From: Nitrospina sp. LS_NOB
Lineage (GTDB): Bacteria; Nitrospinota; Nitrospinia; Nitrospinales; VA-1
NCBI GenBank assembly: GCA_001542995.1
Contig: LFLA01000021.1
Coordinates: forward strand, 62,001-126,000
Length of the DNA: 64,000 nt
Direction of reading: 5' to 3'
The notes beneath the pieces were generated by a model. That model saw only the letters and a list, made by a program, of their open reading frames with translations, had not been told where the DNA came from and made no database searches. Of this stretch, positions 41,336-50,174 are shown piece after piece. A program made the translations under genes and the position numbers. Each line of letters begins with the position of its first letter. Positions within the stretch are counted from its first letter, which is position 1.

Positions 41336-41503
41336 GAGACCTTTGCGTAAGTCGAAAAAGCGTAAAGGCGAGATTCTTCACTCCGTTCAGAATGACAAGA
41401 AACGCAGGTTTGTCATTCTGGAGGAGCGTTAGCGACGAAGACGTGATATTGTTCCAAAGCCCTCGTGCCCCGCAGGGGTAATCTAGGGTTATGCAAAGCT
41501 CTC
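41336..41503. mobile_element. MITE-like palindromic element A, flanked by 6-bp direct repeat TTCATA
   Basis: Ends GAGACCTTTGCGTAAGTCG...GGGTTATGCAAAGCTCTC; flanks ...CCCTTCATA|element|TTCATAGGGAGGGG; internal hairpin ATTCTTCACTCCGTTCAGAATGACA. Confidence 0.65.
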
Positions 41504-41603
41504 TTCATAGGGAGGGGCTTGGGGAGGGTTTGCTGGTCTCTGATTTTTTTAACTATGCACTTCTGGGAAAATAATCTCAAAACTGTCAAGGTTTATTAGC
41601 ATA

Positions 41604-42755
41604 ATGAACTTCCAACTAATTGACTCTGGATGGGACAGCATATTTGGAAAATCTCTAAGTAAAAATCCTTCTGAGCTTAGAATTATTTGCCCTTTCATTA
41701 AAAAGGGCGTTACTGAATGGATCTTAAAGTTTGGAAAACCGCATACCCTTCAGATAATCACTCGCTTCAATCTTAGGGATTTTTGTGGTGGAGTCAGTGA
41801 TGTATCGGCCCTCAGGTTGTTATTGGAAAATGGCGCGGAGATTCGGGGAGTCCGTAATCTTCACGCGAAGGTTTATCTCTTCGATAAGGACAGGGTAATT
41901 GTTACATCTGCGAACCTAACTAATGCCGCTTTAAGGAAAAATCATGAGTTTGGTTTTGTTTCTGATGACTCAAAAATCCATCATACCTGTATGAAATATT
42001 TCCAAAATCTATGGAAACGAGCTGGTTCTGACTTATCCATAGATCGTTTGGCGGAATGGGAAAGCAAGTTGAATAGTGTTGTCATCACTGGTTCACGGCC
42101 TTCCTTATCGGGCAGTTTGCCTGATGAAGGTGTGCCTGCACCCCCTTTTGTTGCCCCCTCATTGGTAGAAAAAGCTCCGCAGGCATTCGTAAAATTCTTT
42201 GGTAATAGTGCTACACGATCTCCACGGACGACACCTGTTTTTGAAGAGGTCGAGAGTTCAGGCTCCCATTGGGCATGCACTTACCCCCGGTGTCCCAGGC
42301 AAGTCGCAGATGGCGATGTCCTCTTTATGGGACGGTTGGTGAAAGAGCCAGATGACATTATTATATATGGTCGGGCGATAGGCATACGCCACAAAAAGGG
42401 GCGTGATGATGCAACACCTGACGACAAACGACGTAGACCCTTTAAGGAGAAATACTCCCATTATATAAGAGTTCATCGCGCTGAATTTGTGGCAGGCGAA
42501 CTAGAAAATGGTGTGTCGCTCAACAGGTTAATGTGGGAACTCCAAGATTATTCACTTGCATCGACGAAAAAGCACTCTGAAGCGGGAAAAGGCAATACCA
42601 ATCCCCGTAGTGCATTACGGCGGCAGCCAGGGGTAAAGTTATCTGATGAGGGGCACAACTGGCTGAAAAAAGAGTTGGAAACTGTATTCGAGAATTACGG
42701 AATGCTGGGGCGAATAGAACTTGAGAGGTTAGACTGGCCCGAGGTGCCTGAATGA
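41604..42755 (+). CDS. PLD-like (HKD) domain protein with uncharacterised C-terminal domain
   Basis: 383 aa; single HxK...motif LHAKVYLFDKDRVIVTSANLTNAALRKNHEFGFV. Confidence 0.82.
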   Translation: MNFQLIDSGWDSIFGKSLSKNPSELRIICPFIKKGVTEWILKFGKPHTLQIITRFNLRDFCGGVSDVSALRLLLENGAEIRGVRNLHAKVYLFDKDRVIVTSANLTNAALRKNHEFGFVSDDSKIHHTCMKYFQNLWKRAGSDLSIDRLAEWESKLNSVVITGSRPSLSGSLPDEGVPAPPFVAPSLVEKAPQAFVKFFGNSATRSPRTTPVFEEVESSGSHWACTYPRCPRQVADGDVLFMGRLVKEPDDIIIYGRAIGIRHKKGRDDATPDDKRRRPFKEKYSHYIRVHRAEFVAGELENGVSLNRLMWELQDYSLASTKKHSEAGKGNTNPRSALRRQPGVKLSDEGHNWLKKELETVFENYGMLGRIELERLDWPEVPE

Positions 42756-42845
42756 CTATTTGCGATTGAGCAATCAATCCCACTTAACCACACGACTAGT
42801 GAAAACCTCAAGCCATCCAACCCTCCCCAGACCCCTCCCTATGAA

Positions 42846-42998
42846 GAGACCTTTGCATAACCCGAGATTACCCCTGCGGGGCAAAAATTCAAAGGTCAAA
42901 TATCACTAGCTCAGCATGACAATAAAGAGCTATTTTTGTCATGCTGAGCTTGTCGAAGCATCTCGCTTTTCAGGTTTTTCGACTTATGCAAAGGTCTC
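42846..42998. mobile_element. MITE-like palindromic element B, inverted relative to A
   Basis: Ends GAGACCTTTGCATAACCCGAGATTACCCCTGCGGGGC...GTTTTTCGACTTATGCAAAGGTCTC; internal hairpin TAGCTCAGCATGACA...TGTCATGCTGAGCTTGTCGAAGCATCTCG. Confidence 0.65.
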
Positions 42999-43049
42999 CT
43001 TCTACGAAGGGGGTTGGGGGGATTTGATTTTCCTGCTTTTCTCAAAGTA

Positions 43050-45047
43050 TTATTCCGCGTTCTCAATTCCTTCAATCGCAACTGTCAGTTCGTCCCATTC
43101 CTGCACCAGAGTTTTCTCCTCAGCCTTGAGCACTACCTGTTCTTCCAGGGCTTTTAACAACCGAGGCTTTTGATCATCTTCATAGATACTGGTATCGGCA
43201 AGCTGCGTTTGCAGGGCATCATTCGCGCACATTAAAACCTCTAACCGGGACTCCACTTTAGCTAATCTCGTTTGCAGGGGTTTCAGGTTTTTATAGCGCT
43301 GGTTGCGTTCTTCAGCTTCCTTTTTTTTTCGCTCCCTGTTCAACTGCGACGAAGAAGGTTCCCTGGTCAGGCCTGAAGAAACTTCAACATCCTGAACCTC
43401 TTTTGATTTCGCCCATTCATAATCACTGTAATGGCCGGGATACTCCTTAACCGCTCCCCCTTCCACTTCCCACACCCGGTTGATAAATCCATCGAGGAAA
43501 AACCTGTCATGAGAAATGATGACCAGACTGCCTTCGTAATCCGAGAGCACCGCCGCCAAATGTTCACGTGACCGCATATCCAGATGGTTGGTCGGTTCAT
43601 CAAACAAAATCAGTGAAGGCGGAGAACCTCCGCCGGTAACTGGCAAAGACTTTTTACCGCTAGTAACCATTCTTCTCGGCTTAACAGGCTCTTGCAAGTT
43701 GCCACCGCACAACATTCGCGCCAGGGCCAGCCGGGAGCGTTCCCCCCCTGACAGGACAGAAACTTTTTTCTCCACATCGTCCCCGGCAAACAAAAACGCC
43801 CCCAGAATATTTCGTTTTGCAGTGAGCAGGAGCCCCGGCGCAGACTCTTCCAGGGATTGAAAAACCGTATCGTTGAAGTTCAACGTCTCGCCCTGATGCT
43901 GGGCAAAATAGGATCGTGATACGTTAGCGCCGAGTTTTATTTCCCCTTCATCCGGCTGAAGAGCTCCTGCCATTAGTTTCAGGAGGGTGGATTTCCCCGC
44001 ACCGTTCTCACCCACCAGCGCCACTTTCCAACCTCTTTCAAAATTGATGGAAAAATTCTGGTACACCTTGAGAGACCCATAACTTTTGCAGACCTTCTTC
44101 ACCTCCAGAACATGACGCCCTGTTCTCACCGGCTGGGGAAAGCGAAAGTGAATCGTTTTTGTACCCTGGGTCGTTTGTACCCGCTCCATTTTTTCCAGCA
44201 TTTTTATCCGGCTTTGCACCTGGGTGGCCTTGGTGTTTTTGGCGCGAAACCTTTCTATAAACCGTTCCACCTCGGCAATTTTGCGGCCCTGGTTGGCGGC
44301 CTGAGACTCCAGCAACTCCGCCCTCTCCTGCTTCTGCTTTTCGTAGTCATCATAATTCCCGCTATAAACCGAAAGCGACCCACGATCCAACTCAATGATC
44401 CGGCTTGCCAAGGAATTTAAAAACCTACGGTCATGAGAAATGAGCAAGACACTGCCCTCATAAGATTTCAGAAACGATTCCAGCCAGACCACCGATCGCA
44501 AATCCAGATGGTTGGACGGCTCGTCCAGCAGCAGGACATCGGGGCTCTGCAATAACAAACGCGAAAGCTCGCACCGCATTCTCCAGCCACCGGATAACTG
44601 GTCAAGCGGTTGGTCCCACTTTTCAGGTTTGATTCCCAGTCCCAAGAGGATGATTTTTGCCCGAGCCTCCCGATCATAGCCTCCCAGACGTTCAAACTCG
44701 TGTTGCAGGTCTCCGTATCGTTCATGATAAGTCTGGTCCGATTCTAACCGCTCCATTTCAGTTTTCACTTTAAGAAAATATGGATCGCCCAGCACCACCC
44801 TTTCCAGAACCGTTTCGCTGCCCCCTTCCAGTTCCTGCTCCAGCAAACCAAAGCGCAGGCCTTTTCTAAGAGTCACCTTGCCCGCGTCCGGCATGGTTTT
44901 TCCTGTTATCACTTTAAAGAGCGTGGTCTTGCCGGTACCATTTTCACCCACCAGCCCCACCTTCTCCCTTGGACACAGGTGAAAGCTGACATCCTCAAAG
45001 AGCACCTTGGAACCAAATTGCAAAACTACTTTTTCAACAAATATCAT
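43050..45047 (-). CDS. ABC-F family ATPase
   Basis: 665 aa; two ABC domains (GLVGENGTGKTTLFKVI / ALVGENGAGKSTLLKLM; LSGGWRMRCELSRLLL / LSGGERSRLALARML), linker, C-terminal coiled coil. Confidence 0.95.
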   Translation of the reverse strand: MIFVEKVVLQFGSKVLFEDVSFHLCPREKVGLVGENGTGKTTLFKVITGKTMPDAGKVTLRKGLRFGLLEQELEGGSETVLERVVLGDPYFLKVKTEMERLESDQTYHERYGDLQHEFERLGGYDREARAKIILLGLGIKPEKWDQPLDQLSGGWRMRCELSRLLLQSPDVLLLDEPSNHLDLRSVVWLESFLKSYEGSVLLISHDRRFLNSLASRIIELDRGSLSVYSGNYDDYEKQKQERAELLESQAANQGRKIAEVERFIERFRAKNTKATQVQSRIKMLEKMERVQTTQGTKTIHFRFPQPVRTGRHVLEVKKVCKSYGSLKVYQNFSINFERGWKVALVGENGAGKSTLLKLMAGALQPDEGEIKLGANVSRSYFAQHQGETLNFNDTVFQSLEESAPGLLLTAKRNILGAFLFAGDDVEKKVSVLSGGERSRLALARMLCGGNLQEPVKPRRMVTSGKKSLPVTGGGSPPSLILFDEPTNHLDMRSREHLAAVLSDYEGSLVIISHDRFFLDGFINRVWEVEGGAVKEYPGHYSDYEWAKSKEVQDVEVSSGLTREPSSSQLNRERKKKEAEERNQRYKNLKPLQTRLAKVESRLEVLMCANDALQTQLADTSIYEDDQKPRLLKALEEQVVLKAEEKTLVQEWDELTVAIEGIENAE

Positions 45048-45056
45048 GAGGTGTCC

Positions 45057-46028
45057 CTAGCGGGTTGATCTCAGTTTCGGGTTGAACACTTCGCGCAGTC
45101 CTTCCCCGCAAAGATTGAAGGCCAGCACCACAAACAGGATGGTGAATCCGGGAATGAACGTCAGCCAGGGTGCATCGAACAAAAATGTTTTGCCATCGGC
45201 GAGAATATTGCCCCAGGTCGCATCCGGAGGTTGCACGCCGAAACCCAGAAAACTCAAACTCGATTCGGTCAGGATGGCCGTGGCCACACCGATGGTGGCG
45301 GAAACCAGGACCGGGGCAATGGCGTTGGGCACCATGTGGATGAAGATGATGCGCCATTCAGGGATCGCCTGGCTCTTGGCGGCGACGACAAAATCCTGAT
45401 CGCGCAAAGACAAAAACTCTGCCCGGACAAACCGGGCTATCCCCATCCAACTGGTCAGGCCAATCACGATCATGATGTTGTAAATGCTCGGCGGCAATAA
45501 CGCGACCACCGTCAGAATCAAAAAGAAACTGGGAAAACAAAGCATGATATCGACAAAACGCATGATCAACGTATCCACAGTGATGAACCCCAGTTTCACC
45601 CTGCCATAAAATCCCGCCAAGCCACCCAGGAAAATCCCCACTGTCAGCGATATTCCCACCGCCACGAAGCCCACCGTCAGCGAAACAAAACTGCCTTCTA
45701 TCATGCGGGCAAACACATCCCGGCCCAGTTCGTCTGTACCCAATAAGTAGATACCCAAAACCGGCGCATCTTCTTGTGGGGTGATCTTGCTCGTGTAGGG
45801 AGTGAGTGGAGGTAGAAACTTTTCTGACAACCGCACAATTTTTGGATCAAAAACAACGATGTTCTGCGTAAAAATTTTACCTATTATGGCGAGAGCAAAT
45901 AATGCCATTAAAAACCAAAAACTGGCATAGGCCATGCGGTTGCGCTTGAGAAGTTCCCAACGCTCCTGGAACAAGCCTTTAGAGGGCGGCAAGGCGTCGG
46001 CTTCCAGATTGGCGATCTGTTCGTTCAT
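45057..46028 (-). CDS. Oligopeptide/dipeptide ABC transporter permease (DppC/OppC-like)
   Basis: 323 aa; LLGTDELGRDVFARMIEGSFVSLTVGFVAVGISL...ESSLSFLGFGVQPPDATWGNILADG. Confidence 0.94.
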   Translation of the reverse strand: MNEQIANLEADALPPSKGLFQERWELLKRNRMAYASFWFLMALFALAIIGKIFTQNIVVFDPKIVRLSEKFLPPLTPYTSKITPQEDAPVLGIYLLGTDELGRDVFARMIEGSFVSLTVGFVAVGISLTVGIFLGGLAGFYGRVKLGFITVDTLIMRFVDIMLCFPSFFLILTVVALLPPSIYNIMIVIGLTSWMGIARFVRAEFLSLRDQDFVVAAKSQAIPEWRIIFIHMVPNAIAPVLVSATIGVATAILTESSLSFLGFGVQPPDATWGNILADGKTFLFDAPWLTFIPGFTILFVVLAFNLCGEGLREVFNPKLRSTR

Positions 46029-46136
46029 AAAATTTTCCTAAGAGGGCCTCTGATCATTTGATCTTTCCCAGTGGGCAACTCGCCAGCCTTATTTTATAAG
46101 GGCCGCTCGTGGCCAAAAACAGTTTTTAAAATATCT

Positions 46137-47117
46137 TTAAAATTTTATGCGCGGGTCTGCCACGCCGTATAAAATGTCAGAAATCAATGTGCCCACCAAA
46201 ACCAGAATGGCTGAAAAAAAAGTCAGTGTCAGAATCACCGGAAAATCCCGCGCCAATATGGCTTCGAATCCCAATCGTCCCATCCCCGGCCAGGCAAAAA
46301 TAGTTTCAAAGATCACCGAACCGCCAATCAACCCGGGAATGGTCAAGCCAAACATGGTGATGAAAGGCAGGAGCGCATTGCGCAATCCGTGACGGTAGAT
46401 GACCTGATCCTCAGGAAGCCCCTTGGCACGGGCGGTACGCATATAATCCTGATGAATCACTTCCAGCATTTGCGAACGGACGTAGCGCGATAAAATCGCC
46501 ATTCCTCCTATTGCCGAAATCATCGCGGGAAGTGTCAAATGCCACACTCGATCCATCGACCGGATTAATAACGGAGCTTCTTCCAGACCAAAGGTTCTCA
46601 TTCCGATAACAGAGACATCAAAAGTCTTGACGATGAAAATGATTAACAAGTAAGCAAGAAAAAAACCGGGAATGGAAATCAGCGCGTAAGAAATAAAAGT
46701 GCTGGCTTTATCAAATGCCGAATTACGGCTTAGGGCCGCTTTAATTCCAATTGGAAAGGCTAGAAACCAAATCATCATCATACTGACAATGAATAAGGGA
46801 ACAGAATTGAGGAACCGGTCCCAGATTTTTTTCAAAACCGGCTGGTTATCCTTGAAGGATTTGAGTTCCCCGGTAAACAGGTCTCTCACCCAAAAAACAT
46901 ATTGTACGTGGAGCGGTTCATCCAGGTGGTAGGCTGCCCGAATACGCTGAATGTCTTCCGCTTTCATCCTCGGGTTGGAAGGGTCCACCAACGCCGGTTC
47001 TCCCGGAGCCAGATGAATCACCGAGTGTGAAATGATGGAAATAAAAACCAGCAGGATAAGCCTCTGCCAAATGTTTCGAATAATAAAGTTGATCACTATT
47101 GCCTCTACCGTCAACAA
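46137..47117 (-). CDS. Oligopeptide/dipeptide ABC transporter permease (DppB/OppB-like)
   Basis: 326 aa; HLAPGEPALVD...YVRSQMLEVIHQDYMRTARAKGLPEDQVIYRHGLRNALLPFITMFGL. Confidence 0.94.
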   Translation of the reverse strand: MLTVEAIVINFIIRNIWQRLILLVFISIISHSVIHLAPGEPALVDPSNPRMKAEDIQRIRAAYHLDEPLHVQYVFWVRDLFTGELKSFKDNQPVLKKIWDRFLNSVPLFIVSMMMIWFLAFPIGIKAALSRNSAFDKASTFISYALISIPGFFLAYLLIIFIVKTFDVSVIGMRTFGLEEAPLLIRSMDRVWHLTLPAMISAIGGMAILSRYVRSQMLEVIHQDYMRTARAKGLPEDQVIYRHGLRNALLPFITMFGLTIPGLIGGSVIFETIFAWPGMGRLGFEAILARDFPVILTLTFFSAILVLVGTLISDILYGVADPRIKF

Positions 47118-47135
47118 GAAGTTATAATTTCGGTC

Positions 47136-47885
47136 ATGGACATTCTACAACTCAGCAACTACCTGGACAACCTTTTGGACATCGCGACCGTTAGTGATGC
47201 TCCCAACGCCGTGAACGGACTGCAGGTGCAAAACACCGGCGAAATAAAAAAAATAGGGCTGGCGGTAGATTTGTGTCAGGCCACCATTGACCTGGCCGTC
47301 GAAAAAAACTGCCAGATGATGTTCGTGCATCATGGAATTTTCTGGGGCGGACTGCAACCGCTTCGCGGTTCTTTTTATGAAAAGATCTCCTCCATGATGC
47401 GTGCCAACCTGGGGCTGTATGCGGCCCACATTCCCCTCGACCTGCATCCGGTACTGGGCAACAACCGGGCTTTGGCTGATTTGATCGGGCTGGAAAACCT
47501 GGAGCCATTTGGCGAATATGGCGGCATCAAAATTGGTTTCAAGGGCACGATCAACAAAAAATCCGCTGAAACCCTGGCGCAGGAATTGACAGAGAAACTG
47601 GGTTCACCTGTCAAAGTGATCGGTACGGGAGAGGTTGAATCCATCGGACTGGTGACCGGTGGGGCGGCGGATATCATCCAGCAGGCCAGCCAAGAAGGGC
47701 TCGATGCCTACATCACAGGAGAAGGAGCCAACCAACATTATCACGAAGCCATTGAAGGCCAATGCGTATTAATTTTCGCCGGCCATTACGCCACCGAAAC
47801 TGGAGGCGTGAAAGCGGTGGGCCTTCATTTAGAACAAAAGTTCCAACTCGCCACGGAGTTTCTCGATTATCCAACCGGCCTCTAA
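47136..47885 (+). CDS. Nif3-like dinuclear metal center protein
   Basis: 249 aa; VNGLQVQNTGEIKKIGLAVDLCQATIDLAVEKNCQMMFVHHGIFWGG...YAAHIPLDLHPVLGNNRALAD...AGHYATETGGVKAVG. Confidence 0.95.
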   Translation: MDILQLSNYLDNLLDIATVSDAPNAVNGLQVQNTGEIKKIGLAVDLCQATIDLAVEKNCQMMFVHHGIFWGGLQPLRGSFYEKISSMMRANLGLYAAHIPLDLHPVLGNNRALADLIGLENLEPFGEYGGIKIGFKGTINKKSAETLAQELTEKLGSPVKVIGTGEVESIGLVTGGAADIIQQASQEGLDAYITGEGANQHYHEAIEGQCVLIFAGHYATETGGVKAVGLHLEQKFQLATEFLDYPTGL

Positions 47886-47900
47886 ATATCATGGTCGCGG

Positions 47901-48803
47901 TTACAACTCTTTAAGCAAAGCACTCAAGCCCAAGCGGTAATCGGGATACTGCAATTTCACTCCCAGTTCCTGCTTAATTTTTTTGTTCGATATCCGCTTA
48001 TTAGTGATGTAAAAACCCCGGGCGGTGGGTGAAAGATCAGCTTTCTCATAAGGCACCAACGGCGGCGGTTCCACATCTAGCAAACTACAAGCATATTCCA
48101 CCGCTTCAGCAGGAGGGGAAGGACAGTCGTCGCTGACGTTGTAGATCTCACCAGACCGGGGCTTTTTCATCGAGGCTTCCAGCGTTTGTGCAAGATCCTC
48201 AGAATGAATGCGGGAAAAAACCAGACCGGGTTTATCGATACGCCGGGCGCGCCCTTGTCTTACAGAAACCAGCAGGTTCCTGCCCGGCCCATAAATACCC
48301 ACGCAACGAAAAATCATCACCGGTGGACCCTGATCCTGGCCTACCTTGAGCCAGGCTGATTCCACTTCGATGCGGCGGAGATTGCGATCCGTAGATGCCA
48401 GCAAGGGCGAAGACTCATCCACCCACTCTCCCTTCGCATCACCATAAACTCCGGTGGAAGAGATGTACCCGATCCATTGCAAATGCCGGGCTTTAGAAAT
48501 CTCTTTGCCAAAGTTTTCCAGCACCACATCGCCGGATGGTTGGGGAGGGATCGTGATTAAAAGGTGCGTCGCTCGGGAGATGGCCTCAGAAATTTCCGCT
48601 GTGGGGTGGGAACCATCAAAAGGGCAGACTGAAATACTTTCCGCCTTAATTTCATCTTGCTCACCCCGCACGGTCCCTGAAACATCCCACCCTTGAGGTA
48701 CGAGCCTTTTAGCCAAGGCCTGTGCAGAGAAACCCAGACCAAAGCAAAACAACCGACCGGCATGGAGAGAATCCTGCATATCTTTTATTTCGGAAGAATT
48801 CAA
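47901..48803 (-). CDS. NAD(P)-dependent SDR/epimerase-like protein (YeeZ-like)
   Basis: 300 aa; LFCFGLGFSAQALAKRLVPQGWDVSGTVR...YISSTGVYGDAKGEWVDESSPL...RCVGIYGPGRNLL. Confidence 0.88.
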   Translation of the reverse strand: MNSSEIKDMQDSLHAGRLFCFGLGFSAQALAKRLVPQGWDVSGTVRGEQDEIKAESISVCPFDGSHPTAEISEAISRATHLLITIPPQPSGDVVLENFGKEISKARHLQWIGYISSTGVYGDAKGEWVDESSPLLASTDRNLRRIEVESAWLKVGQDQGPPVMIFRCVGIYGPGRNLLVSVRQGRARRIDKPGLVFSRIHSEDLAQTLEASMKKPRSGEIYNVSDDCPSPPAEAVEYACSLLDVEPPPLVPYEKADLSPTARGFYITNKRISNKKIKQELGVKLQYPDYRLGLSALLKEL

Positions 48804-48907
48804 ACCATCCCTGGAATTATTTTTTCAAAGGAGTGTGACGCATAGGTTGGGAAATGCTTTACATATAAACCCGGAGCTTCCAAATAAATTAAACACTACA
48901 CACTTAA

Positions 48908-49030
48908 TTATTTGCGCGCTCCCCTTCGATATTTTTGCCGGACAGGAACCCGGTTGTCCGAAAACAAAAGAAGCAACGCTGCCAGAATTCCCATTCCGAC
49001 CGGATAAACCCAATTCATTTCAGCAACCAT
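48908..49030 (-). CDS. 40-aa predicted single-pass membrane protein (not in ORF track)
   Basis: ATG at 49030: MVAEMNWVYPVGMGILAALLLLFSDNRVPVRQKYRRGARK*; starts 13 bp after the PCP_red gene ends. Confidence 0.55.
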   Translation of the reverse strand: MVAEMNWVYPVGMGILAALLLLFSDNRVPVRQKYRRGARK

Positions 49031-49043
49031 AATAACCTCGCGA

Positions 49044-49880
49044 TTAAAAAGTAAATCGATATTTTTCAAATAATTCGAACGTCACGACCTCTTTTCCTTC
49101 TTTAGAGACCTCTTGTTCAATACGTTTCACCGCCATATTACGTATAAAAGGGATAGGAATGCGGGAAACTTTTTTCAAAGCATCGTCCTCCCATTTCAGG
49201 GAAAATTCCATCGGCTCTTCCTTTTCCTGATCAGTCTGCTCATCACGCTTGAGGTCTTCTTCGGTCACTTCCATCCCCATTGCCTCTTTTGCCGATGCAG
49301 GCATGATATTGGTGAACACCTCATCAATGATAGACGGGGTGATCATCTTATCCCCACGCTGGCGGGCGCGGCCCTCAATAGTCTGTTTAGCCATGCCCAA
49401 AACAAAGGGAGGCACCTTCTCCATTTTCTCCAACGCTTCTTTGCTCCAAGGCATGCCCTGAGGCTCGGCGACTTCCATATAGATTTTAAATTTTTCAACA
49501 ATTTCGTCTTTTTTCTCGGTACGCATGGAAAGAAAATCTTCGATTTCCTCAATCACCTCCACCTTGCGCGGACTTTGTCGCATTTTCTCCTTCGCCACTT
49601 CGAAGGCGTCCATCGTCAGCTCCTCGAAACCAAATCCCTTGACCCTTTTGGACACCAGCATCATGGACTCATTACGAATTTCAGTCAGGTAATCAGAGGT
49701 CACTATTTTAAAACCCCTTTTAACGCACCGCTGAACCATCAGCTTGCGGATGCCCGGACGTACAAATTCCGGAGCGTGTTTCACCCTCTCCCACGCATCT
49801 TCAGACCACTCAACGCCATTTTCCCTGGCATAAGGATGATCGACATCAGTAATTTTGATTTCCCCGGCTCCCATAAACAT
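49044..49880 (-). CDS. Protein with three tandem PCP_red-like domains
   Basis: Three repeats: VEWSEDAWERVKHAPEFVRPGIRKLMVQRCVKRGFKIVTSDYLTEI / MPWSKEALEKMEKVPPFVLGMAKQTIEGRARQRGDKMITPSIIDEV / LKWEDDALKKVSRIPIPFIRNMAVKRIEQEVSKEGKEVVTFELFEKY. Confidence 0.8.
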   Translation of the reverse strand: MFMGAGEIKITDVDHPYARENGVEWSEDAWERVKHAPEFVRPGIRKLMVQRCVKRGFKIVTSDYLTEIRNESMMLVSKRVKGFGFEELTMDAFEVAKEKMRQSPRKVEVIEEIEDFLSMRTEKKDEIVEKFKIYMEVAEPQGMPWSKEALEKMEKVPPFVLGMAKQTIEGRARQRGDKMITPSIIDEVFTNIMPASAKEAMGMEVTEEDLKRDEQTDQEKEEPMEFSLKWEDDALKKVSRIPIPFIRNMAVKRIEQEVSKEGKEVVTFELFEKYRFTF

Positions 49881-50174
49881 CACCTGCAAGAATGAAACTT
49901 TTACATTTATTATGTAAAAAGATTGTATTATAACAGCACCTCTAAAAGCCAATATTTGCTGCGCCCTTGTTTACAAAAGAATGGTAGCGCATAAAGTTTC
50001 CAATTATTTAGAGGTCTTCATAAAAATTACTTGATGCTCATGACAAAGTCAATAAATATGCAGAAATTCTCCTCTTTAATGGGGCGGGCAATTTCAAGCT
50101 CATAAAACATTCAATCCATACAAACCCTCTTAAAGGTTTGCTAAAGCCCTCCTATAAAAAACGTTTAACCATTT

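Noticed and set aside
41336-42998. Paired palindromes considered as a CRISPR-like or phage att structure
   Set aside because: No regular spacer series; the two elements are inverted relative to each other and carry different cores, fitting MITE-like repeats better.
49113-49895. 260-aa plus-strand ORF (His/Phe-rich)
   Set aside because: Antisense of the triple PCP_red gene.
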